Assembly: GCA_032622095.1 (NCBI GenBank)
Contig: CP136061.1
Location: forward strand, 23,128,991 to 23,192,990
Origin: Siphonodentalium dalli
Lineage: Eukaryota > Mollusca > Scaphopoda > Gadilida > Siphonodentaliidae
Direction of reading: 5' to 3'
DNA: 64,000 nucleotides
How positions within the stretch are numbered: position 1 is the first letter of the stretch; every line of letters starts with the position of its first letter. The notes below the pieces were generated by a model, which saw only the letters and a list, made by a program, of their open reading frames with translations, searched no databases and was not told the DNA's origin. A program made the position numbers and the translations under genes. Of the stretch, positions 1-11,713 are shown piece after piece.

Positions 1-21
1 GATTTATGGTTCTAACCCAGA
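1..21 (+). repeat. Sub-repeat a of the monomer (21 bp)
   Basis: It opens GATTTATG and closes AACCCAGA. Aligned without gaps to sub-repeat b it agrees at about two thirds of positions, including GATT, ATG, AAC and CAG at the same offsets. This suggests the 62-bp unit arose by amplification of a roughly 21-bp ancestor. Confidence 0.8.
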
Positions 22-42
22 GATTCATGAATACAACTCAGG
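22..42 (+). repeat. Sub-repeat b of the monomer (21 bp)
   Basis: It opens GATTCATG exactly 21 bp after the first GATTTATG and closes AACTCAGG. It shares the GATTYATG...AACYCAG skeleton with sub-repeat a. It holds the central 10-bp palindrome and most of the positions that separate types A, B, C and H. Confidence 0.8.
23..32. other. 10-bp perfect palindrome ATTCATGAAT
   Basis: ATTCATGAAT equals its own reverse complement. It is present in monomers with CATGAAT (types A, B, D, E, F, K). It is broken in types H (GATTAC), C and M (GACTAC), A' (CACG) and J (CGTG). It recurs hundreds of times in the window; only the first copy is listed. A binding site or cruciform role is speculation. Confidence 0.85.
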
Positions 43-62
43 GATTTATGACTTTTTCGAAG
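43..62 (+). repeat. Sub-repeat c of the monomer (20 bp)
   Basis: It opens GATTTATG 21 bp after sub-repeat b, then diverges into a T5 tract followed by CGAAG. It is 20 bp long, giving the 62-bp total. Similarity to a and b is clear only over the first nine bases and weak in the second half, so its common origin is less certain than that of a and b. Confidence 0.65.
56..61. other. TTCGAA palindrome with the monomer's only CpG
   Basis: The six-base dyad TTCGAA ends nearly every monomer and carries the only CpG of the type A and type B consensus. It is lost in copies reading TTTGAAG (for example type G), CGATTG, CGATGG, CTAAG or CCAAG. Only the first copy is listed. Confidence 0.85.
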
Positions 63-124
63 GATTTGTGGCTCTAACCCAGAGATTCATGATTACAACT
101 CAGGGATTTATGACTTTTTCGAAG

Positions 125-185
125 GATTTGTGGCTCTAACCCAGAGATTCATGAATACAACTCAGGGATTTATGACTTTTCGAAG
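125..185 (+). repeat. 61-bp marker monomer, type K (first copy)
   Basis: This monomer is 61 bp because its T tract is GACTTTTCG instead of GACTTTTTCG. Copies start at 125, 2480, 5331, 6318, 7929, 8916, 11395, 13461, 14700, 16311, 19286, 22508, 24924, 27341, 29510, 30129, 31984, 35394, 38245, 41344, 43575, 49278, 52439, 55166, 59939 and 61177. It is followed by a CTCAAAC monomer at every listed copy, so the pair is inherited as a unit and marks the higher-order repeat. The missing base shifts the reading frame and creates the spurious 61-64-codon open frames found at most of these sites. Confidence 0.93.
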
Positions 186-247
186 GATTTATGGCTCAAA
201 CCTCGAGATTCATGAATACAACTCAGGGATTTATGACTTTTTCGAAG
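186..247 (+). repeat. Partner monomer after K, CTCGAG subtype
   Basis: This monomer follows K and reads CTCAAACCTCGAG in its first half, creating a CTCGAG palindrome. The same subtype follows K at 2480, 5331, 6318, 7929, 8916, 11395, 14700, 16311, 29510 and, in hybrid form, 61177. Other K copies are followed by AACCCCGAG, AACCCAGAG or AACGTCGAG subtypes, which separates lineages of the higher-order unit along the array. Confidence 0.88.
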
Positions 248-3200
248 GATTTATGGTTCTAACCCAGAGATTCACGAATAGAACTCAGGGATTTATGACT
301 TTTTCGAAGGATTTATGGTTCTAACCTAGAGATTCATGAATAGAACTCAGGGATTTATGACTTTTTCGAAGGATTTATGGTTCTAACCCAGAGATTCATG
401 AATAGAACTCAGGGATTTATGACTTTTTCGAAGGATTTATGGCTTTAACCCCGAGATTCATGACTACAACTCAGGGATTTATGACTTTTTCGAAGGATTT
501 ATGGTTCTAACCCAGAAATTCATGAATACAACTCAGGGATTTATGACTTTTTCGAAGGATTTATGGTTCTAACCCAGAGATTCATGAATACAACTCAGGG
601 ATTTATGACTTTTTCGAAGGATTTGTGGCTCTAACCCAGAGATTCATGATTACAACTCAGGGATTTATGACTTTTTCGAAGGATTTGTGGCTCTAACCCA
701 GAGATTCATGAATACAACTCAGGGATTTATGACTTTTTTGAAGGATTTATGGTTCTAACCCAGAGATTCACGAATAGAACTCAGGGATTTATGACTTTTT
801 CGAAGGATTTATGGTTCTAACCCAGAGATTCATGAATAGAACTCAGGGATTTATGACTTTTTCGAAGGATTTATGGTTCTAACCCAGAGATTCATGAATA
901 GAACTCAGGGATTTATGACTTTTTCGAAGGATTTATGGCTTTAACCCCGAGATTCATGACTACAACTCAGGGATTTATGACTTTTTCGAAGGATTTATGG
1001 TTCTAACCCAGAGATTCATGAATACAACTCAGGGATTTATGACTTTTTCGAAGGATTTATGGTTCTAACCCAGAGATTCATGAATAGAACTCAGGGATTT
1101 ATGACTTTTTCGAAGGATTTATGGTTCTAACCCAGAGATTCATGAATAGAACTCAGGGATTTATGACTTTTTCGATTGATTTATGGTTCTAACCCAGAGA
1201 TTCATGAATACAACTCAGGGATTTATGACTTTTTCGATTGATTTATGGTTCTAACCCAGAGATTCATGAATACAACTCAGGGATTTATGACTTTTTCGAA
1301 GGATTTGTGGCTCTAACCCAGAGATTCATGATTACAACTCAGGGATTTATGACTTTTTCGAAGGATTTGTGACTCTAACCCAGAGATTCATGAATACAAC
1401 TCAGGGATTTATGACTTTTTCGAAGGATTTGTGGCTCTAACCCAGAGATTCATGATTACAACTCAGGGATTTATGACTTTTTCGAAGGATTTGTGGCTCT
1501 AACCCAGAGATTCATGATTACAACTCAGGGATTTATGACTTTTTCGAAGGATTTGTGACTCTAACCCAGAGATTCATGAATACAACTCAGGGATTTATGA
1601 CTTTTTCGAAGGATTTGTGGCTCTAACCCAGAGATTCATGATTACAACTCAGGGATTTATGACTTTTTCGAAGGATTTGTGGCTCTAACCCAGAGATTCA
1701 TGAATACAACGCAGGGATTTATGACTTTTTCGAAGGATTTGTGGCTCTAACCCAGAGATTCATGAATAGAACTCAGGGATTTATGACTTTTTCGAAGGAT
1801 TTATGGTTCTAACCCAGAGATTCATGAATAGAACTCAGGGATTTATGACTTTTTCGAAGGATTTATGGCTTTAACCCCGAGATTCATGACTACAACTCAG
1901 GGATTTATGACTTTTTCGAAGGATTTATGGTTCTAACCCAGAGATTCGTGAATACAACTCAGGGATTTATGACTTTTTCGAAGGATTTATGGTTCTAACC
2001 CAGAGATTCATGAATAGAACTCAGGGATTTATGACTTTTTCGAAGGATTTATGGTTCTAACCCAGAGATTCATGAATAGAACTCAGGGATTTATGACTTT
2101 TTCGAAGGATTTATGGTTCTAACCCAGAGATTCATGAATAGAACTCAGGGATTTATGACTTTTTCGAAGGATTTATGGTTCTAACCCAGAGATTCATGAA
2201 TAGAACTCAGGGATTTATGACTTTTTCGAAGGATTTATGGCTTTAACCCCGAGATTCATGACTACAACTCAGGGATTTATGACTTTTTCGAAGGATTTAT
2301 GGTTCTAACCCAGAGATTCATGAATACAACTCAGGGATTTATGACTTTTTCGAAGGATTTATGGTTCTAACCCAGAGATTCATGAATACAACTCAGGGAT
2401 TTATGACTTTTTCGAAGGATTTGTGGCTCTAACCCAGAGATTCATGATTACAACTCAGGGATTTATGACTTTTTCGAAGGATTTGTGGCTCTAACCCAGA
2501 GATTCATGAATACAACTCAGGGATTTATGACTTTTCGAAGGATTTATGGCTCAAACCTCGAGATTCATGAATACAACTCAGGGATTTATGACTTTTTCGA
2601 AGGATTTATGGTTCTAACCCAGAGATTCACGAATAGAACTCAGGGATTTATGACTTTTTCGAAGGATTTATGGTTCTAACCCAGAGATTCATGAATAGAA
2701 CTCAGGGATTTATGACTTTTTCGAAGGATTTATGGTTCTAACCCAGAGATTCATGAATAGAACTCAGGGATTTATGACTTTTTCGAAGGATTTATGGCTT
2801 TAACCCCGAGATTCATGACTACAACTCAGGGATTTATGACTTTTTCGAAGGATTTATGGTTCTAACCCAGAGATTCATGAATACAACTCAGGGATTTATG
2901 ACTTTTTCGAAGGATTTGTGGCTCTAACCCAGAGATTCATGAATACAACGCAGGGATTTATGACTTTTTCGAAGGATTTATGGCTCTAACCCAGAGATTC
3001 ATGAATACAACGCAAGGATTTATAACTTTTTCCAAGGATTTATGGCTCAAACCCCGAGATTCATGACTACAACTCAGGGATTTATGACTTTTTTGAAGGA
3101 TTTATGGTTCTAACCCAGAGATTCACGAATAGAACTCAGGGATTTATGACTTTTTCGAAGGATTTATGGTTCTAACCCAGAGATTCATGAATAGAACTCA

Positions 3201-4967
3201 GGGATTTATGACTTTTTCGAAGGATTTATGGTTCTAACCCAGAGATTCATGAATAGAACTCAGGGATTTATGACTTTTTCGAAGGATTTATGGCTTTAAC
3301 CCCGAGATTCATGACTACAACTCAGGGATTTATGACTTTTTCGAAGGATTTATGGTTCTAACCCAGAGATTCATGAATACAACTCAGGGATTTATGACTT
3401 TTTCGAAGGATTTATGGTTCTAACCCAGAGATTCATGAATAGAACTCAGGGATTTATGACTTTTTCGAAGGATTTATGGTTCTAACCCAGAGATTCATGA
3501 ATAGAACTCAGGGATTTATGACTTTTTCGATTGATTTATGGTTCTAACCCAGAGATTCATGAATACAACTCAGGGATTTATGACTTTTTCGATTGATTTA
3601 TGGTTCTAACCCAGAGATTCATGAATACAACTCAGGGATTTATGACTTTTTCGAAGGATTTGTGGCTCTAACCCAGAGATTCATGATTACAACTCAGGGA
3701 TTTATGACTTTTTCGAAGGATTTGTGACTCTAACCCAGAGATTCATGAATACAACTCAGGGATTTATGACTTTTTCGGAGGATTTGTGGCTCTAACCCAG
3801 AGATTCATGATTACAACTCAGGGATTTATGACTTTTTCGAAGGATTTGTGGCTCTAACCCAGAGATTCATGAATACAACGCAGGGATTTATGACTTTTTC
3901 GAAGGATTTGTGGCTCTAACCCAGAGATTCGTGAATACAACGCAAGGATTTATGACCTTTTCGAAGGATTTATGGCTCTAACCCCGAGATTCATGACTAC
4001 AACTCAGGGATTTATGACTTTTTCCAAGGATTTATGGTTCTAACCCAGAGATTCATGAATAGAACTCAGGGATTTATGACTTTTTCGAAGGATTTATGGT
4101 TCTAACCCAGAGATTCATGAATAGAACTCAGGGATTTATGACTTTTTCGAAGGATTTATGGTTCTAACCCAGAGATTCATGAATAGAACTCAGGGATTTA
4201 TGACTTTTTCGAAGGATTTATGGCTTTAACCCCGAGATTCATGACTACAACTCAGGGATTTATGACTTTTTCGAAGGATTTATGGTTCTAACCCAGAGAT
4301 TCATGAATACAACTCAGGGATTTATGACTTTTTCGAAGGATTTGTGGCTCTAACCCAGAGATTCATGAATACAACGCAGGGATTTATGACTTTTTCGAAG
4401 GATTTATGGCTCTAACCCAGAGATTCATGAATACAACGCAAGGATTTATGACTTTTTCGAAGGATTTATAGCTCAAACCCCGAGATTCATGACTACAACT
4501 CAGGGATTTATGACTTTTTTGAAGGATTTATGGTTCTAACCCAGAGATTCACGAATAGAACTCAGGGATTTATGACTTTTTCGATGGATTTATGGTTCTA
4601 ACCCAGAGATTCATGAATAGAACTCAGGGATTTATGACTTTTTCGAAGGATTTATGGTTCTAACCCAGAGATTCATGAATAGAACTCAGGGATTTATGAC
4701 TTTTTCGAAGGATTTATGGCTTTAACCCCGAGATTCATGACTACAACTCAGGGATTTATGACTTTTTCGAAGGATTTATGGTTCTAACCCAGAGATTCAT
4801 GAATACAACTCAGGGATTTATGACTTTTTCGAAGGATTTATGGTTCTAACCCAGAGATTCATGAATAGAACTCAGGGATTTATGACTTTTTCGAAGGATT
4901 TATGGTTCTAACCCAGAGATTCATGAATAGAACTCAGGGATTTATGACTTTTTCGAAGGATTTATGG

Positions 4968-7565
4968 TTCTAACCCAGAGATTCATGAATAGAACTCAGG
5001 GATTTATGACTTTTTCGAAGGATTTATGGTTCTAACCCAGAGATTCATGAATAGAACTCAGGGATTTATGACTTTTTCGAAGGATTTATGGCTTTAACCC
5101 CGAGATTCATGACTACAACTCAGGGATTTATGACTTTTTCGAAGGATTTATGGTTCTAACCCAGAAATTCATGAATACAACTCAGGGATTTATGACTTTT
5201 TCGAAGGATTTATGGTTCTAACCCAGAGATTCATGAATACAACTCAGGGATTTATGACTTTTTCGAAGGATTTGTGGCTCTAACCCAGAGATTCATGATT
5301 ACAACTCAGGGATTTATGACTTTTTCGAAGGATTTGTGGCTCTAACCCAGAGATTCATGAATACAACTCAGGGATTTATGACTTTTCGAAGGATTTATGG
5401 CTCAAACCTCGAGATTCATGAATACAACTCAGGGATTTATGACTTTTTCGAAGGATTTATGGTTCTAACCCAGAGATTCATGAATACAACTCAGGGATTT
5501 ATGACTTTTTCGAAGGATTTATGGTTCTAACCCAGAGATTCATGAATAGAACTCATGGATTTATGACTTTTTCGAAGGATTTATGGATTTAACCCCGAGA
5601 TTCATGACTACAACTCAGGGATTTATGACTTTTTCGAAGGATTTATGGTTCTAACCCAGAGATTCAAGAATACAACTCAGGGATTTATGACTTTTTCGAA
5701 GGATTTGTGGCTCTAACCCAGAGATTCATGATTACAACTCAGGGATTTATGACTTTTTCGAAGGATTTGTGGCTCTAACCCAGAGATTCATGAATACAAC
5801 GCAAGGATTTATGACCTTTTCGAAGGATTTATGGCTCTAACCCCAAGATTCATGACTACAACTCAGGGATTTATGACTTTTTCGAAGGATTTATGGTTCT
5901 AACCCAGAGATTCATGAATAGAACTCAGGGATTTATGACTTTTTCGAAGGATTTATGGTTCTAACCCAGAGATTCATGAATAGAACTCAGGGATTTATGA
6001 CTTTTTCGAAGGATTTATGGTTCTAACCCAGAGATTCATGAATAGAACTCAGGGATTTATGACTTTTTCGAAGGATTTATGGCTTTAACCCCGAGATTCA
6101 TGACTACAACTCAGGGATTTATGACTTTTTCGAAGGATTTATGGTTCTAACCCAGAGATTCAAGAATACAACTGATTTATGACTTTTTCGAAGGATTTAT
6201 GGTTCTAACCCAGAGATTCATGAATACAACTCAGGGATTTATGACTTTTTCGAAGGATTTGTGGCTCTAACCCAGAGATTCATGATTACAACTCAGGGAT
6301 TTATGACTTTTTCGAAGGATTTGTGGCTCTAACCCAGAGATTCATGAATACAACTCAGGGATTTATGACTTTTCGAAGGATTTATGGCTCAAACCTCGAG
6401 ATTCATGAATACAACTCAGGGATTTATGACTTTTTCGAAGGATTTATGGTTCTAACCCAGAGATTCACGAATAGAACTCAGGGATTTATGACTTTTTCGA
6501 AGGATTTATGGTTCTAACCCAGAGATTCATGAATAGAACTCAGGGATTTATGACTTTTTCGAAGGATTTATGGTTCTAACCCAGAGATTCATGAATAGAA
6601 CTCAGGGATTTATGACTTTTTCGAAGGATTTATGGCTTTAACCCCGAGATTCATGACTACAACTCAGGGATTTATGACTTTTTCGAAGGATTTATGGTTC
6701 TAACCCAGAGATTCATGAATACAACTCAGGGATTTATGACTTTTTCGAAGGATTTGTGGCTCTAACCCAGAGATTCATGAATACAACGCAGGGATTTATG
6801 ACTTTTTCGAAGGATTTATGGCTCTAACCCAGAGATTCATGAATACAACGCAAAGATTTATAACTTTTTCGAAGGATTTATGGCTCAAACCCCGAGATTC
6901 ATGACTACAACTCAGGGATTTATGACTTTTTTGAAGGATTTATGGTTCTAACCCAGAGATTCACGAATAGAACTCAGGGATTTATGACTTTTTCGAAGGA
7001 TTTATGGTTCTAACCCAGAGATTCATGAATAGAACTCAGGGATTTATGACTTTTTCGAAGGATTTATGGTTCTAACCCAGAGATTCATGAATAGAACTCA
7101 GGGATTTATGACTTTTTCGAAGGATTTATGGCTTTAACCCCGAGATTCATGAATAGAACTCAGGGATTTATGACTTTTTCGAAGGATTTATGGTTCTAAC
7201 CCAGAGATTCATGAATACAACTCAGGGATTTATGACTTTTTCGATTGATTTATGGTTCTAACCCAGAGATTCATGAATACAACTCAGGGATTTATGACTT
7301 TTTCGAAGGATTTGTGGCTCTAACCCAGAGATTCATGATTACAACTCAGGGATTTATGACTTTTTCGAAGGATTTGTGACTCTAACCCAGAGATTCATGA
7401 ATACAACTCAGGGATTTATGACTTTTTCGAAGGATTTGTGGCTCTAACCCAGAGATTCATGATTACAACTCAGGGATTTATGACTTTTTCGAAGGATTTG
7501 TGGCTCTAACCCAGAGATTCATGAATACAACGCAGGGATTTATGACTTTTTCGAAGGATTTATGG
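4968..7565 (+). repeat. Tandem duplication, 2,598 bp, copy 1
   Basis: The following 2.6 kb repeats this block. Shared private marks at an offset of 2,598 are AGAAATTC (5,163 and 7,761), GAACTCATGGATTT (about 5,550 and 8,148), TTCAAGAATAC and the 4-bp deletion monomer (6136 and 8734). Copy 1 differs by GGATTTAACC near 5,587 and by lacking one D monomer near 6.75 kb. The left limit is where the preceding A monomer of copy 1 no longer matches. Confidence 0.82.
6136..6193 (+). repeat. 58-bp monomer with 4-bp deletion
   Basis: The junction reads ACAACTGATTTATG where the consensus has ACAACTCAGGGATTTATG, a loss of CAGG at the boundary of sub-repeats b and c. It also carries TTCAAGAAT. An identical deleted monomer lies 2,598 bp downstream, so the deletion predates that duplication. 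Confidence 0.93.
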
Positions 7566-8733
7566 TTCTAACCCAGAGATTCATGAATAGAACTCAGGGA
7601 TTTATGACTTTTTCGAAGGATTTATGGTTCTAACCCAGAGATTCATGAATAGAACTCAGGGATTTATGACTTTTTCGAAGGATTTATGGCTTTAACCCCG
7701 AGATTCATGACTACAACTCAGGGATTTATGACTTTTTCGAAGGATTTATGGTTCTAACCCAGAAATTCATGAATACAACTCAGGGATTTATGACTTTTTC
7801 GAAGGATTTATGGTTCTAACCCAGAGATTCATGAATACAACTCAGGGATTTATGACTTTTTCGAAGGATTTGTGGCTCTAACCCAGAGATTCATGATTAC
7901 AACTCAGGGATTTATGACTTTTTCGAAGGATTTGTGGCTCTAACCCAGAGATTCATGAATACAACTCAGGGATTTATGACTTTTCGAAGGATTTATGGCT
8001 CAAACCTCGAGATTCATGAATACAACTCAGGGATTTATGACTTTTTCGAAGGATTTATGGTTCTAACCCAGAGATTCATGAATACAACTCAGGGATTTAT
8101 GACTTTTTCGAAGGATTTATGGTTCTAACCCAGAGATTCATGAATAGAACTCATGGATTTATGACTTTTTCGAAGGATTTATGGCTTTAACCCCGAGATT
8201 CATGACTACAACTCAGGGATTTATGACTTTTTCGAAGGATTTATGGTTCTAACCCAGAGATTCAAGAATACAACTCAGGGATTTATGACTTTTTCGAAGG
8301 ATTTGTGGCTCTAACCCAGAGATTCATGATTACAACTCAGGGATTTATGACTTTTTCGAAGGATTTGTGGCTCTAACCCAGAGATTCATGAATACAACGC
8401 AAGGATTTATGACCTTTTCGAAGGATTTATGGCTCTAACCCCAAGATTCATGACTACAACTCAGGGATTTATGACTTTTTCGAAGGATTTATGGTTCTAA
8501 CCCAGAGATTCATGAATAGAACTCAGGGATTTATGACTTTTTCGAAGGATTTATGGTTCTAACCCAGAGATTCATGAATAGAACTCAGGGATTTATGACT
8601 TTTTCGAAGGATTTATGGTTCTAACCCAGAGATTCATGAATAGAACTCAGGGATTTATGACTTTTTCGAAGGATTTATGGCTTTAACCCCGAGATTCATG
8701 ACTACAACTCAGGGATTTATGACTTTTTCGAAG

Positions 8734-8791
8734 GATTTATGGTTCTAACCCAGAGATTCAAGAATACAACTGATTTATGACTTTTTCGAAG
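8734..8791 (+). repeat. 58-bp monomer with 4-bp deletion, second copy
   Basis: Same CAGG loss and same TTCAAGAAT variant as the monomer starting at 6136. It is the duplicated descendant within the 2,598-bp block. Confidence 0.93.
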
Positions 8792-8915
8792 GATTTATGG
8801 TTCTAACCCAGAGATTCATGAATACAACTCAGGGATTTATGACTTTTTCGAAGGATTTGTGGCTCTAACCCAGAGATTCATGATTACAACTCAGGGATTT
8901 ATGACTTTTTCGAAG

Positions 8916-11394
8916 GATTTGTGGCTCTAACCCAGAGATTCATGAATACAACTCAGGGATTTATGACTTTTCGAAGGATTTATGGCTCAAACCTCGAGAT
9001 TCATGAATACAACTCAGGGATTTATGACTTTTTCGAAGGATTTATGGTTCTAACCCAGAGATTCACGAATAGAACTCAGGGATTTATGACTTTTTCGAAG
9101 GATTTATGGTTCTAACCCAGAGATTCATGAATAGAACTCAGGGATTTATGACTTTTTCGAAGGATTTATGGTTCTAACCCAGAGATTCATGAATAGAACT
9201 CAGGGATTTATGACTTTTTCGAAGGATTTATGGCTTTAACCCCGAGATTCATGACTACAACTCAGGGATTTATGACTTTTTCGAAGGATTTATGGTTCTA
9301 ACCCAGAGATTCATGAATACAACTCAGGGATTTATGACTTTTTCGAAGGATTTGTGGCTCTAACCCAGAGATTCATGAATACAACTCAGGGATTTATGAC
9401 TTTTTCGAAGGATTTGTGGCTCTAACCCAGAGATTCATGAATACAACGCAGGGATTTATGACTTTTTCGAAGGATTTATGGCTCTAACCCAGAGATTCAT
9501 GAATACAACGCAAGGATTTATAACTTTTTCGAAGGATTTATGGCTCAAACCCCGAGATTCATGACTACAACTCAGGGATTTATGACTTTTTTGAAGGATT
9601 TATGGTTCTAACCCAGAGATTCACGAATAGAACTCAGGGATTTATGACTTTTTCGAAGGATTTATGGTTCTAACCCAGAGATTCATGAATAGAACTCAGG
9701 GATTTATGACTTTTTCGAAGGATTTATGGTTCTAACCCAGAGATTCATGAATAGAACTCAGGGATTTATGACTTTTTCGAAGGATTTATGGCTTTAACCC
9801 CGAGATTCATGACTACAACTCAGGGATTTATGACTTTTTCGAAGGATTTATGGTTCTAACCCAGAGATTCATGAATACAACTCAGGGATTTATGACTTTT
9901 TCGATTGATTTATGGTTCTAACCCAGAGATTCATGAATACAACTCAGGGATTTATGACTTTTTCGAAGGATTTGTGGCTCTAACCCAGAGATTCATGATT
10001 ACAACTCAGGGATTTATGACTTTTTCGAAGGATTTGTGACTCTAACCCAGAGATTCATGAATACAACTCAGGGATTTATGACTTTTTCGAAGGATTTGTG
10101 GCTCTAACCCAGAGATTCATGATTACAACTCAGGGATTTATGACTTTTTCGAAGGATTTGTGGCTCTAACCCAGAGATTCATGAATACAACGCAGGGATT
10201 TATGACTTTTTCGAAGGATTTGTGGCTCTAACCCAGAGATTCGTGAATACAACGCAAGGATTTATGACCTTTTCGAAGGATTTATGGCTCTAACCCCGAG
10301 ATTCATGACTACAACTCAGGGATTTATGACTTTTTCGAAGGATTTATGGTTCTAACCCAGAGATTCATGAATAGAACTCAGGGATTTATGACTTTTTCGA
10401 AGGATTTATGGTTCTAACCCAGAGATTCATGAATAGAACTCAGGGATTTATGACTTTTTCGAAGGATTTATGGTTCTAACCCAGAGATTCATGAATAGAA
10501 CTCAGGGATTTATGACTTTTTCGAAGGATTTATGGCTTTAACCCCGAGATTCATGACTACAACTCAGGGATTTATGACTTTTTCGAAGGATTTATGGTTC
10601 TAACCCAGAGTTTCATGAATACAACTCAGGGATTTATGACTTTTTCGAAGGATTTGTGGCTCTAACCCAGAGATTCATGAATACAACGCAGGGATTTATG
10701 ACTTTTTCGAAGGATTTATGGCTCTAACCCAGAGATTCATGAATACAACGCAAGGATTTATGACTTTTTCGAAGGATTTATGGCTCAAACCCCGAGATTC
10801 ATGACTACAACTCAGGGATTTATGACTTTTTCGAAGGATTTATGGTTCTAACCCAGAGATTCATGAATACAACTCAGGGATTTATGACTTTTTCGAAGGA
10901 TTTATGGTTCTAACCCAGAGATTCATGAATAGAACTCAGGGATTTATGACTTTTTCGAAGGATTTATGGTTCTAACCCAGAGATTCATGAATAGAACTCA
11001 GGGATTTATGACTTTTTCGAAGGATTTATGGTTCTAACCCAGAGATTCATGAATAGAACTCAGGGATTTATGACTTTTTCGAAGGATTTATGGTTCTAAC
11101 CCAGAGATTCATGAATAGAACTCAGGGATTTATGACTTTTTCGAAGGATTTATGGCTTTAACCCCGAGATTCATGACTACAACTCAGGGATTTATGACTT
11201 TTTCGATGGATTTATGGTTCTAACCCAAAGATTCATGAATACAACTCAGGGATTTATGACTTTTTCGAAGGATTTATGGTTCTAACCCAGAGATTCATGA
11301 ATACAACTCAGGGATTTATGACTTTTTCGAAGGATTTGTGGCTCTAACCCAGAGATTCATGATTACAACTCAGGGATTTATGACTTTTTCGAAG
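8916..11394 (+). repeat. Representative higher-order repeat unit, 40 monomers
   Basis: From one K monomer to the next is 2,479 bp, which is 61 + 39 x 62. The order read is K, CTCGAG partner, A', A, A, C, B, D, E, F, G, A', A, A, C, B, B, H, I, H, E, J, M, A, A, A, C, B, E, F, CTCAAAC type, B, A, A, A, A, C, B, B, H. C monomers start at 9225, 9783, 10527 and 11147, and the next is at 11704, so the unit holds four sub-blocks of 9-12 monomers, each with the A-A-A-C-B core. Neighbouring units of 38-40 monomers keep this order with local gains and losses. Confidence 0.85.
9039..9348 (+). repeat. A'-A-A-C-B core pentamer (example)
   Basis: Five monomers in the order A', A, A, C, B (310 bp). This string, with A in place of A' or with two to four A copies, recurs throughout the window about every 8-13 monomers. 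It is the most conserved sub-block of the higher-order structure. Confidence 0.88.
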
Positions 11395-11713
11395 GATTTG
11401 TGGCTCTAACCCAGAGATTCATGAATACAACTCAGGGATTTATGACTTTTCGAAGGATTTATGGCTCAAACCTCGAGATTCATGAATACAACTCAGGGAT
11501 TTATGACTTTTTCGAAGGATTTATGGTTCTAACCCAGAGATTCACGAATAGAACTCAGGGATTTATGACTTTTTCGAAGGATTTATGGTTCTAACCCAGA
11601 GATTCATGAATAGAACTCAGGGATTTATGACTTTTTCGAAGGATTTATGGTTCTAACCCAGAGATTCATGAATAGAACTCAGGGATTTATGACTTTTTCG
11701 AAGGATTTATGGC

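Larger units (their letters stand above)
1..62 (+). repeat. Reference satellite monomer (type B)
   Basis: This first unit serves as the reference for monomer positions. GC is 22 of 62 bases. Variable positions across the array include 6 (ATG or GTG), 9-13 (GGTTCT, GGCTCT, GGCTTT, GGCTCA), 18-20 (CAG, CCG, CCA, TCG), 26-29 (CATG, CACG, CGTG), 31-34 (AATAC, AATAG, ATTAC, ACTAC), 38-42 (CTCAGG, CGCAGG, CGCAAG) and 52-59 (CTTTTTCG, CTTTTTTG, CCTTTTCG, CATTTTCG). The phase chosen for the monomer start is arbitrary. Confidence 0.97.
7566..10225 (+). repeat. Tandem duplication, 2,598 bp, copy 2
   Basis: Second copy of the preceding block. One extra D monomer at about 9,350 raises the offset from 2,598 to 2,660 in its right part. 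Near 9,801 the C monomer reads GACTAC where copy 1 (about 7,141) reads GAATAG. The right limit is approximate. Confidence 0.75.

Noticed and set aside
56-60. T5 tracts as RNA polymerase III terminators of a satellite transcript
   Set aside because: A T5 run occurs in nearly every monomer and no internal promoter boxes were seen, so there is no transcription unit to terminate.
57-73. CENP-B box, because the monomer junction contains TTCG followed by an A at the right spacing
   Set aside because: The second half of the motif (CGGG) is absent; the site reads TATG. Only the TTCG half and the A agree, too little for a call without binding data.
130-324. Open frames of 61-64 codons at about 20 sites, almost identical to each other, possible small protein family
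   Set aside because: Almost all start in a K monomer, where one missing T switches the frame and delays the stop; the one at 60,191 comes from another 61-bp monomer. With a 62-bp unit the frame rotates every monomer and normal units hit stops (TAA in TTCTAAC, TGA, TAG). Most start with GTG, there is no promoter or other coding signal, and the peptide is a three-frame translation of the satellite.
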